From NCBI RefSeq assembly GCF_002891295.1, contig NZ_LGUI01000008.1, forward strand, positions 62,001 to 126,000: 64,000 nucleotides of DNA, in the 5' to 3' direction. Origin of the DNA: Streptomyces eurocidicus. Lineage in GTDB: Bacteria > Actinomycetota > Actinomycetes > Streptomycetales > Streptomycetaceae. Positions 50,407 through 58,752 of the stretch are shown in pieces (the stretch's first letter is position 1; each line of letters opens with the position of its first letter). The notes beneath the pieces are model-generated. The model worked only from the letters and a program-made list of their open reading frames with translations. It did not search any database and had not been told where the DNA came from. A program made the position numbers and the translations under genes.

Positions 50407-52689
50407 GCGAGCCCACCGACCCGGACGCGCAGCGTCCGGCCCCCGCTTCGCGCCCCCCCAAATCCGACAATATTCATCACTCCGAGAGCTCTCCGCGACC
50501 CGAGGCCGCCGATGCGGCTTCGCAGGACGAGACTCCCGGACCTGTTGCCGAGTCCGCCGCCGAGGCGACTGCGCCGGCCGTCGGCTGGTTGCCGCACCCC
50601 GCGACCGAGCTGTTCGGCGAGGGCGCGAGCGCGGCGGAGGCGTACGGCCTCCTCACGGTCGACGTGCCCGCCGGGGCGTGGATCGCCGCGCTGGAGACGG
50701 CGCGCGCCACGCTCGGCTGCACCTTCTTCGACTGGCTGAGCGCCGTCGACGAGCCGGGCACGGGCTTCCGCGTCTGCGCGCACGTCGCCGCGCTGCCGGG
50801 CACGGCCGGTGCGGGCGTACGGCGGCTGATCGTACGGACCACCGTGCCGCACGACGCTCCGGCCCTGCCCACGGCGATCGGCGTCTACGCCGGGGCCGCG
50901 TGGCACGAGCGCGAGACGCGCGAGATGTTCGGCGTGGAGTTCGAGGGTCACCCGGACCCGTCACCACTGCTGCTCCCGGAGGGCTTCGAGGGCCACCCGC
51001 TGCGCAAGGACTTCGTCCTGGCGGCGCGGGTCGCGAAGGCGTGGCCGGGCGCGAAGGAGCCGGGCGAGTCCGAGCACGGCGGCCCGAAGCGCCGTCAGAT
51101 GCTCCCGCCGGGCGTCCCCGACCCCAACGAGTGGGGCCCCCTCAAGGGCCAGCTGCCCCCGGCCCCGGCCCGCCCGACCCGAGCGGCCCGCCCGGCGGGC
51201 GACCGCCCGGTGCGGCGCGCCCGTACGACGGACGAGGGCTCGGCGAGCCAGCCGGAGGCGGCGGCTCCGGCGCGCCGTGCGCGCAGCGCGAGCGAGGGTT
51301 CCGCGAGTCAGGCGGAGGGGACGGCGGCTCCGGCGCGCCGTGCCCGGTCCGCGAGCGAGGGTTCCGCGAGTCAGGCGGAGGCGGCGCCGCGCCGTACCCG
51401 CAGTGCGGGCGACGGCTCGGCGAGCCAGGCGGCGGCCCCGGCGGCCGGCCCGCGGCGTGCCCGCAGCGCGAGCGACGGCTCCGCGAGCCAGCAGCCGACG
51501 GCGGACGGGCAGGCGGGTACGGACCAGCCGGGCCCGGCCCGCCCCCGTACGGCCCCGGCGTCCTCCGACGCCCCCTGGCACCACGCCCGCCCGGCCTTCG
51601 ACGAGAACCCGGAAAAGGCGCCCACGCCCCCGACGCCCGCCACCGAGCCCCGGCCGACCACACCGGAAGCCGCAGTCGCCGAGCCCGGCACCGTGCCGCA
51701 GGCGCCTGGCCCCGGTGAGGGCCGGCCCGCCGCGAGTCCGGAAGCCCCGGCGGCCGAGCCCGCCGAGGCTCCGACCGGCTCCGGCCCGACCGCCGAGCCC
51801 CGGCCGACCACACCGGAAGACGCAGTCGCCGAGCCCGGCACCGCGCAGCAGGCGCCTGGCCTTGGTGAGGGCGGGCCCGCCGCGACTCCGGAGGCCCCGG
51901 TGGCCGAGCCCGCTTCCGCGCCGCGGACACCGCACATCCGTGAGGATCAGGCTGCCGCGCCGGAGGACGGCGCGGGCGCCGGTCCCGCCGGGTCCCGGCC
52001 CGCCGTGGCTCCGGAGCTCCCGGCGGCCGAGCCCGCCGTGGCTCCGGCGACGCAGACGCCCCCTGCCCGCGAGGGCAAGCCTGCCCCGGCCGCCGAGCCG
52101 GGCACCGCGCCGCAGGCGCCTGACCCCCGTGAGGACCAGGCCGCCGCCGCGCCGGAACCCGCCGCCGCGCCGGAACCCGCCGCCGCGCCGGAACCCGCCG
52201 CCGCGCCGGAACCCGCCGCCGCGCCGGAACCCGCCGCCGCGCCGGAACCCGCCGCCGCGCCGGAACCCGCCGCCGCGCCGGAACCCGCCGCGGACGCGGG
52301 CGCCCGGTCCGCTGAGCCCGCCGAGCCCGCTGAGCCCGCCGAGCCCGCTGAGCCCGCCGAGCCCGCCGTGCCCCCGGCCGGGTCACGGCCCGTGGAGCCC
52401 GGCGACGGGGCGCGAGCCCCGGCCGCGCCCCCGGCCGCGCCCCGGCCGCGCCCCGGCCGCGCCCCGGCCGCGCCCCGGCCGCGCCCCGGCCGCGCCCCCG
52501 GCCGCGCCCCGGCCGCGCCCCGGCCGCGCCCCGGCCGCGCCCCGGCCGCGCCCCGGCCGCGCCCCGGCCGCGCCCCCGGCCGAGGCCGGCCAAGCCGGCC
52601 GGCAGGGCGAACCCACCGACCCCACCCGCGGCGAAGCCGCGCACGGCACCCCCGAAGACGAACCCCCCGCCGGAGGCGACCCCGCATGA
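50403..52689 (+). CDS. nuoC2: NADH-quinone oxidoreductase subunit C, second copy, with huge repetitive tail
   Basis: Residues about 60-225 form a NuoC domain, with WHERETREMFGVEFEGHPD near 170 and GHPLRKDF at its end. A tail of roughly 500 residues of low-complexity Ala/Pro/Glu/Ser sequence follows. As sequenced, the frame passes through a GC minisatellite and runs without a stop into nuoH2 (to 53651). The other frame after the array gives a normal end at the ATGA overlap with nuoH2. The array has eleven units with four C instead of five; restoring all eleven gives exactly that frame and about 765 residues. Such second-locus genes are sometimes labelled nuoD2, but this is a C-type protein. 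Confidence 0.82.
52143..52286 (+). repeat. 18-bp tandem repeat in nuoC2 (eight copies)
   Basis: Eight near-perfect copies of an 18-base unit built on GCCGCCGCGCCGGAACCC, encoding APEPAA six-residue repeats. It keeps the reading frame. Confidence 0.92.
52312..52370 (+). repeat. GAGCCCGCC/GCT repeat in nuoC2
   Basis: About six nine-base units encode AEP repeats (AEPAEPAEP) and keep the frame. Confidence 0.85.
52416..52582 (+). repeat. 11/12-bp GC minisatellite in nuoC2
   Basis: About fourteen tandem copies of GCGCCCCGGCC (11 bases) with a few 12-base copies carrying one extra C. Because 11 is not a multiple of three, each short unit shifts the frame, and the copy pattern decides whether NuoC2 stops or continues into NuoH2. 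Confidence 0.88.
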
Positions 52690-53651
52690 GCGACACTCTC
52701 GACGTCGTCCTGCGCCTGCTCGCCGTGTTCGTCGTCTTCCTCGTGCTGCCGCTCGCCATCGGGCAGACCGAGCACAAGGTCATGGCCCATATGCAGGGGC
52801 GCCTCGGACCCATGTACGCCGGTGGGTTCCACGGCTGGGCCCAGCTCGTCGCCGACGGGGTCAAGTTCGCGCAGAAGGAGGACGTCGTCCCCGCGGGCGC
52901 GGACCGGCGGATCTTCCAGCTCGCGCCCGCCGTGGCGCTGCTGCCGTACCTCCTCGTCCTCGTCGCCATCCCGGTCGGGCCGGGCAACGCCGTCGGACAG
53001 GTCGTCGACGCGGGCATCTTCTTCGTCCTCGCCGTCATGGGCGTCGGCGTCCTCGGCTCGCTGATGGCCGGCTGGGCGTCCGCCAACAAGTTCTCGCTGC
53101 TCGGCGGCCTCCGCACCGCCGCCCAGCTGATGGCCTACGAGCTGCCGATGCTGCTCACCGCCGCCTCGGTCGCCATGGCCGCCGGCACGGTGTCCCTGCC
53201 CGGCATCGTGGACGCCTTCCACTGGTGGTGGGTGCCCTGGCAGATGGTCGGCGCGGTCGTGTTCTTCATCGCCGGCCTCGCCGAGCTCCAGCGCCCGCCC
53301 TTCGACATGCCCGTCGCCGACTCCGAGATCATCTTCGGCGCGTACACCGAGTACACCGGCCTCCGCTTCGCCCTCTTCCTGCTCTCCGAGTACGCGGGCA
53401 TCGTCGTCCTGTGCGGCCTGACCACGGTCCTCTTCCTCGGCGGCTGGCACGGCCCGTTCGGCGCCGACGGCCTCGGCTGGCTGTGGACGCTGCTCAAGGC
53501 CGCCCTGCTCGCGTTCGTCGTCATCTGGCTCCGCGTGACCTATCCGCGGCTCCGCGAGGACCAGCTCCAGAAGCTGGCGTGGACCGTCCTCATCCCGCTC
53601 GCCCTCGCGCAGATCGCGCTCACCGGCGTCGTCAAGGTGGTGATCCAGTAG
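52686..53651 (+). CDS. nuoH2: NADH-quinone oxidoreductase subunit H, second copy
   Basis: A 321-residue membrane subunit with eight helices. EHKVMAHMQGRLGPMYAG and RPPFDMPVADSEIIFG correspond to the NuoH quinone-site loops. It lacks the C-terminal extension of NuoH1. ATG 52686 sits in an ATGA overlap with the alternative nuoC2 stop. As sequenced it is also in frame with nuoC2. Confidence 0.94.
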   Translation: MSDTLDVVLRLLAVFVVFLVLPLAIGQTEHKVMAHMQGRLGPMYAGGFHGWAQLVADGVKFAQKEDVVPAGADRRIFQLAPAVALLPYLLVLVAIPVGPGNAVGQVVDAGIFFVLAVMGVGVLGSLMAGWASANKFSLLGGLRTAAQLMAYELPMLLTAASVAMAAGTVSLPGIVDAFHWWWVPWQMVGAVVFFIAGLAELQRPPFDMPVADSEIIFGAYTEYTGLRFALFLLSEYAGIVVLCGLTTVLFLGGWHGPFGADGLGWLWTLLKAALLAFVVIWLRVTYPRLREDQLQKLAWTVLIPLALAQIALTGVVKVVIQ

Positions 53652-54211
53652 TGTCCCCGTTCCCCGGCTCCGGCCTGGCCAAGGGCCTCGCCGTCACCCT
53701 CCGGACGATGACGAGGCGCACGGTCACGGCCCAGTACCCGGACGTCCAGCCCGAGCTCCCGCCCCGCACCCGCGGCGTCATCGGCCTGTTCGAGGAGAAC
53801 TGCACGGTCTGCATGCTGTGCGCCCGTGAGTGCCCCGACTGGTGCATCTACATCGACTCCCACAAGGAGACCGTGCCCCCGGCCGCCCCCGGCGGCCGCG
53901 AGCGCAGCCGGAACGTACTCGACCGCTTCGCGATCGACTTCTCGCTCTGCATGTACTGCGGCATCTGCATCGAGGTCTGCCCCTTCGACGCGCTCTTCTG
54001 GTCCCCCGAGTTCGAGTACGCCGAGACGGACATCCACGACCTCACCCACGAGCGCGACAAGCTCCGCGAGTGGATGTGGACGGTCCCGGAGCCGCCCGCG
54101 CTCGACCCCGCGGCCGAGGAGCCCAAGGAGATCGCCGCGGCCCGCAAGACCGCCGAGAAGCTGGCGGCCCAGGAAGCGGCCGCCGCCCAGGAGAAGGAGG
54201 GAGAAGCATGA
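53651..54211 (+). CDS. nuoI2: NADH-quinone oxidoreductase subunit I, second copy
   Basis: A 186-residue ferredoxin-like subunit with both 4Fe-4S motifs (CTVCMLCARECP and CMYCGICIEVCP). Its electron path to NuoB2 is therefore complete. It has a charged helical C-terminal tail. GTG 53651 overlaps the nuoH2 stop by one base. In complexes without E, F and G this subunit is the natural docking site for ferredoxin. Confidence 0.95.
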   Translation: MSPFPGSGLAKGLAVTLRTMTRRTVTAQYPDVQPELPPRTRGVIGLFEENCTVCMLCARECPDWCIYIDSHKETVPPAAPGGRERSRNVLDRFAIDFSLCMYCGICIEVCPFDALFWSPEFEYAETDIHDLTHERDKLREWMWTVPEPPALDPAAEEPKEIAAARKTAEKLAAQEAAAAQEKEGEA

Positions 54212-54813
54212 CCGGCACGGGCCTCACCGCGCTCGCCGCCCAGGCACCCGGCACCACCGCGCTCGCCGCGAAGGCGCACGGCTTCCTCTCCCCGGCCGGC
54301 GTCGAGATCGCCTTCCTCCTCGTCGGCCTCGTCACCCTCGGCGCCGCCCTCGTCACCGTCACCACCAAGCAGCTCGTGCACGCCGCCCTGTGGCTGGTCG
54401 TCACCCTCGGCGGCCTCGCCGTCGAGTACCTCCTGCTCACCGCCGAGTTCATCGCCTGGGTACAGGTGCTGATCTACGTCGGCTCCGTCGTCGTCCTGCT
54501 GCTCTTCGGACTGATGCTCACCAAGGCCCCCATCGGCCGCTCCCCGGACGCCGACTCCGGCAACCGATGGCCCGCCCTCGGCGTCGCCGTCGCCGCGGCC
54601 GCCGCCCTCGTCTGGGTGGTGACCGACGCCTTCCGCGCGACGTGGATCGACCTGGAGGGCGCCGCGGCCGCGGGGGAGGGCTCGACCAAGGTCACCGGAG
54701 AGTTCCTCTTCCGGCACTGGGTGCTGCCCTTCGAGGCGCTGTCCGTGCTGCTGCTGGCCGCGCTCGTCGGCGCGATCGTCCTCTCCCGCCGCAAGACCGG
54801 GGAGCAGCGCTGA
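54208..54813 (+). CDS. nuoJ2: NADH-quinone oxidoreductase subunit J, second copy
   Basis: A 201-residue membrane subunit with five helices and the conserved LIYVGSVVVLLLFGLML stretch. It lacks the long hydrophilic tail of NuoJ1. It overlaps its neighbours by four bases and one base. Confidence 0.94.
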   Translation: MTGTGLTALAAQAPGTTALAAKAHGFLSPAGVEIAFLLVGLVTLGAALVTVTTKQLVHAALWLVVTLGGLAVEYLLLTAEFIAWVQVLIYVGSVVVLLLFGLMLTKAPIGRSPDADSGNRWPALGVAVAAAAALVWVVTDAFRATWIDLEGAAAAGEGSTKVTGEFLFRHWVLPFEALSVLLLAALVGAIVLSRRKTGEQR

Positions 54814-55172
54814 TGCATCTCGTCTACCCCGCCGTCCTCGCCGCGCTCCTCTTCTGCACCGGCCTCTACGGCGTCCTCGCCCGGCGCAACGCCATCCTGG
54901 TCCTGATGTCCGTCGAGCTGATGCTCAACGCCGTCAACCTCAACCTCGTCGCCTTCGACGTCTGGCTGCGCGATGAGCTCCACGCCGGACAGGCGCTCAC
55001 CCTCTTCACCATCGCCATCGCCGCCGCCGAGATCGGCATCGGCCTGGCGATCGTGCTGCTCGTGTACCGCAACCGCGGCACCGCCGACGTCGACCGGCTC
55101 CGCGACCTCGCGGAGGACGGGCAGCACACCGAACCCGCCGACCGCGAGCACCAGGCGGAGGCCGCCGCATGA
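54813..55172 (+). CDS. nuoK2: NADH-quinone oxidoreductase subunit K, second copy
   Basis: A 119-residue membrane subunit with three helices and both glutamates (SVELMLNAVNL, AAAEIGIGLAI). The hydrophilic C-terminal extension of about 20 residues is absent from NuoK1. ATG 54813 overlaps the nuoJ2 stop by one base (TGATG). Confidence 0.95.
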   Translation: MHLVYPAVLAALLFCTGLYGVLARRNAILVLMSVELMLNAVNLNLVAFDVWLRDELHAGQALTLFTIAIAAAEIGIGLAIVLLVYRNRGTADVDRLRDLAEDGQHTEPADREHQAEAAA

Positions 55173-57169
55173 CGACCACGACCACCGCCGTCCTCGTCCC
55201 GCTGCTGCCGTTCCTCGGCGCCGTCGCGGGGCTCCTGCTTGGCCGCCGCGCCCCCGGCTTCGTACGGCCCCTCGCCGTGCTGCCCACCGTCGCCGCGGCC
55301 GTCCTGGCCGTCGTCGTCGCCTGGCGGCAGGGCGGCGGCACCGGCCAGGAGGCGATCGACGCCGCCGTCGAACTCACCCCGACCGGCTCCGTCCCGATCG
55401 ACCTCGCCCTGCACCTCGACGGGTTCGCCGTCCTCGTCGCCGTCCTCGTCGGCGTCGTCGCGTCCTGCGTCCAGCTGTACTCGACCGCCTATCTGCGCGA
55501 CGACCCCCGCTACCCCTCCTACGCCGCCCTCGTCTCCCTCTTCACCTCCGCCATGCTCCTCGTCGTCTACTCCGGCGACCTGATGGTGCTGCTGGTCGGC
55601 TGGGAGATCATGGGCATCTGCTCGTACTTCCTGGTCGGCCACTACTGGGAGACCGAGGCCGCCCGCGCCGCCTCCCTCAAGGCGTTCCTGGTCACCAAGC
55701 TCGGCGACGTCCCCTTCCTGATCGGCATCCTCGCGCTGGCCGCCGACGCCGGAACGTTCCGGATCAACGGCATCCTCACCGCCGCCGTTTCAGGCGACCT
55801 CGCCCACCCCACGCTGATCGCGCTGCTGCTCCTCGCCGGCGTCGCGGGCAAGTCCGCGCAGTTCCCGCTGCACACCTGGCTGCCCGACGCGATGGCCGGC
55901 CCCACGCCCGTCTCCGCGCTGATCCACGCCGCGACGATGGTCGCCGCCGGCGTCTACTTCATCGCCCGGCTGCTGCCCGTCTTCGCCGCCTCCGCCGCGG
56001 CCCTGGTCGTGCTCGCCGTGATGGCCGCCGTCACCATGGTCGGCTCGGGCCTCGCCGCACTGGCCCAGGACGACATCAAGCGCGTCCTCGCCTACTCGAC
56101 CGTCGGCCAGCTCGGCTATATGACCGGCGCCCTCGCCGTGGGCAACCGCGACGCGGCCGTCTTCCACCTCATCACCCACGGCGCGTTCAAGGCCCTCCTC
56201 TTCCTCGGGGCAGGCGTGATCATCCACGCGGCGGGGACGAACTCGCTGGCCGCGATGGCCCGGACCGGCGGGCTCGCCAAGCGCATCCCCGACGCCTGCT
56301 GGACGATGACCGTCGCCCTCCTCGCGCTCGCCGCGATCCCGCCCTTCAGCGGCTTCTTCTCCAAGGAGGCCGTCCTCGGCGCCGCCGAGCACGCGGCCGC
56401 CGGCGACGCCCACGGCATCCCGGGCGCGGCCGGCTGGACCGTCCTCGCCGCCGGGCTGCTCACCGCCCTCCTCACCGCGGCCTACGCCATGCGCCTGTGG
56501 CTGCTCGCCTTCCGCGGCAAGGGCCCCGAGGCCGCCGACCACGGCCGCGAACCGGCCGCCATGAACGCCGTCCTCTGGGTGCTGTGCGTCCCCGCCCTCG
56601 GGCTCGGCCTCGCCGCCTGGAAGCTCCCCGACTGGTTCGACGGGCGCTCCCTCACCCCGACCCTCACCACCTCCGTGCTCGGCACCGGTGCCGCCCTCGT
56701 CGGCGGCCTGCTCTCCTACGCGGCCTGGCGGCGCACCGCGGCACTCGCCGCCCGCACCCCCATGGGCGCCGTCGCCGCCGACCCCGGCGCCTCCCCGGCC
56801 GTCTCCGAGGAGGAGGCCATCGCCACCCACGAGGCCGTCTACGGCAGCATCGCCTCCGCGAAGGACCCGGCCGACCCCGGCCGTCTCCTCCTCGGCCCCC
56901 TGCACCGCCACGCCGCGGCGGGCTTCCACCTCGACGCCGTGTACGACGCCCTGTTCGTCCGGCCCGTGCGCGGTGCCGCCCGGCTCGCGCACTTCCTCGA
57001 CCGCGAGGTCGTCGACGCCTACGTCCGTGGCGCGAGCACCGCCCCCGGCCTGCTCGGCGCGGCCGTCCGCAAGGCCCAGACCGGCAATGTGCAGACCTAT
57101 CTGAGCGCCCTGCTCGCCGGCTCCGTGGTGCTGGCCGTCGCCGCCGTGCTCGTAGCCACCGGAGCCTGA
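55169..57169 (+). CDS. nuoL2: NADH-quinone oxidoreductase subunit L, second copy
   Basis: A 666-residue antiporter-like subunit. The conserved Glu is in LVGWEIMGICSYFLVG and the Lys region is VAGKSAQFPLHTWLPDAMAGPTPVS. The proton-pumping residues are present, so Nuo2 should still translocate protons. It overlaps nuoK2 by four bases. Confidence 0.96.
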   Translation: MTTTTTAVLVPLLPFLGAVAGLLLGRRAPGFVRPLAVLPTVAAAVLAVVVAWRQGGGTGQEAIDAAVELTPTGSVPIDLALHLDGFAVLVAVLVGVVASCVQLYSTAYLRDDPRYPSYAALVSLFTSAMLLVVYSGDLMVLLVGWEIMGICSYFLVGHYWETEAARAASLKAFLVTKLGDVPFLIGILALAADAGTFRINGILTAAVSGDLAHPTLIALLLLAGVAGKSAQFPLHTWLPDAMAGPTPVSALIHAATMVAAGVYFIARLLPVFAASAAALVVLAVMAAVTMVGSGLAALAQDDIKRVLAYSTVGQLGYMTGALAVGNRDAAVFHLITHGAFKALLFLGAGVIIHAAGTNSLAAMARTGGLAKRIPDACWTMTVALLALAAIPPFSGFFSKEAVLGAAEHAAAGDAHGIPGAAGWTVLAAGLLTALLTAAYAMRLWLLAFRGKGPEAADHGREPAAMNAVLWVLCVPALGLGLAAWKLPDWFDGRSLTPTLTTSVLGTGAALVGGLLSYAAWRRTAALAARTPMGAVAADPGASPAVSEEEAIATHEAVYGSIASAKDPADPGRLLLGPLHRHAAAGFHLDAVYDALFVRPVRGAARLAHFLDREVVDAYVRGASTAPGLLGAAVRKAQTGNVQTYLSALLAGSVVLAVAAVLVATGA

Positions 57170-57171
57170 AC

Positions 57172-58752
57172 ATGAGTCACACCGTCATGCAGTACCTCCT
57201 CGCCGCTACCCTCGTCCTCCCCCTGCTGGGCGCCGTCGGCGCCCTGCTCCCGGCCCCGCCCGGCCTCAAGGGCCGCAGCCCGGAGCAGGCCGTGCTGCGG
57301 CACGGCGTCACCGTCACAGGCGCCGTGCTCGCCCTCACCGTGGCGCTGGCCGCCGGCTTCGACCACGACCGCCCGGCCCGGATGCAGGGCACCACGGACC
57401 TCAGCTGGATCCCCGCCCTCGGCATCCGGATCCACCTCGGCGTGGACGGCGTCTCGCTCCCCCTCCTCGTCCTGACCGCGCTGCTGACCTTCCTCTGCGC
57501 GCTGTACAGCTATTTCAAAATGCCCGCGGGCCCGTCTCCCAAGGCATTCGTCGCGCTGATCCTCGTGCTGGAGTCCGGCACCCTCGCGAGCTTCGCCGTC
57601 CTCGACCTGATGCTGTTCTTCCTGGCGTTCGAGATGGTGCTCATCCCGATGTACTTCCTCATCGCCCGCTGGGGCGGTGACGGCCGTGAGCGCGCGGCCT
57701 GGCGGTTCATCCTCTACACCCTGCTCGGCTCCGTCGTGATGCTGCTCGGCCTCCTCCTCATCGGCATCAAGGGCGGCACATTCGACATGGTGGCACTGGC
57801 CACTGACAACGGCTCGAAGCTGAGCCGCACCACCCAGCTGATCGCCGTCCTCGCGATCGGCATCGGACTGGCCGTCAAGGCCCCCATGTGGCCCCTGCAC
57901 AGCTGGCTGCCCGACGCCCACACCGCGGCCCCCACCGTCGGCTCGGTGCTCCTCGCGGGCGTCCTGCTGAAGATGGGCACCTACGGATTCGTCCGCATCG
58001 TGCTGCCCATCGCCCCGGACGGCGCCCACACCTTCGCGCCGTACCTCGCCGCCTTCGCGGTCGTCGGCATCCTCTACGGCTCCCTGGTCTGCCTGTCCCT
58101 GGCCCGCACCGGAGCCAAGGGCGACCTCAAGCGCCTCGTCGCCTACTCCTCCGTCGGCCACATGGGCTTCGTGCTGCTCGGCATCGCCACCATGACCCCG
58201 ACCGGCGTCAACGGCGCGCTGTTCGCCAACATCGCCCACGGCCTCATCACCGGCCTGCTGTTCTTCCTCGTCGGCGCCGTCAAGGACCGCTACGGCACCA
58301 GCGACCTCGACGCCCTCTCCGGAGCCACCGGCGCCGCGCTCTACGGCAAGGCCCCGCGCCTGGGCGGGCTGCTCGCCTTCGGCGCCGTCGCCTCGCTCGG
58401 ACTGCCCGGCCTGGCCGGCTTCTGGGGCGAGATGCTCGCGATGTTCGGCTCCTTCCGCCCCGCGGACGGCCTCAGCCGCCCCGCCTTCCTCACCTTTATG
58501 GCCCTGGCCGGCTTCGGCACCCTGCTCACCGCCGCGTACATGCTGATCGTCGTGCGCCGGGTGTGCATGGGCGGCGACGGCGAGGGCGGGCCCGCGCACG
58601 AGCTTGTGCCCGCGCCCGCCGACGTCCGGACGTACGAGTTCGCCGCCTGGACCCCCCTCGTCGTCCTCACCGTCCTCGCCGGACTCTGGCCCGCGGCCCT
58701 CCTCGGCCTCACCGACCCGGCCGTGTCGCAGCTCCTCCGAGGAGGCAACTGA
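57172..58752 (+). CDS. nuoM2: NADH-quinone oxidoreductase subunit M, second copy
   Basis: A 526-residue antiporter-like subunit with the conserved Glu in LAFEMVLIPMYFLIARW and the Lys region AVKAPMWPLHSWLPDAH. It starts two bases after nuoL2 and overlaps nuoN2 by one base. Confidence 0.96.
   Translation: MSHTVMQYLLAATLVLPLLGAVGALLPAPPGLKGRSPEQAVLRHGVTVTGAVLALTVALAAGFDHDRPARMQGTTDLSWIPALGIRIHLGVDGVSLPLLVLTALLTFLCALYSYFKMPAGPSPKAFVALILVLESGTLASFAVLDLMLFFLAFEMVLIPMYFLIARWGGDGRERAAWRFILYTLLGSVVMLLGLLLIGIKGGTFDMVALATDNGSKLSRTTQLIAVLAIGIGLAVKAPMWPLHSWLPDAHTAAPTVGSVLLAGVLLKMGTYGFVRIVLPIAPDGAHTFAPYLAAFAVVGILYGSLVCLSLARTGAKGDLKRLVAYSSVGHMGFVLLGIATMTPTGVNGALFANIAHGLITGLLFFLVGAVKDRYGTSDLDALSGATGAALYGKAPRLGGLLAFGAVASLGLPGLAGFWGEMLAMFGSFRPADGLSRPAFLTFMALAGFGTLLTAAYMLIVVRRVCMGGDGEGGPAHELVPAPADVRTYEFAAWTPLVVLTVLAGLWPAALLGLTDPAVSQLLRGGN

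Noticed and set aside
50403..52689. Calling this gene nuoD2
   Set aside because: The HERET...EMFGVEFEGHP motif is of the 30-kDa NuoC type. No PQHPSTHG or other NuoD feature is present.
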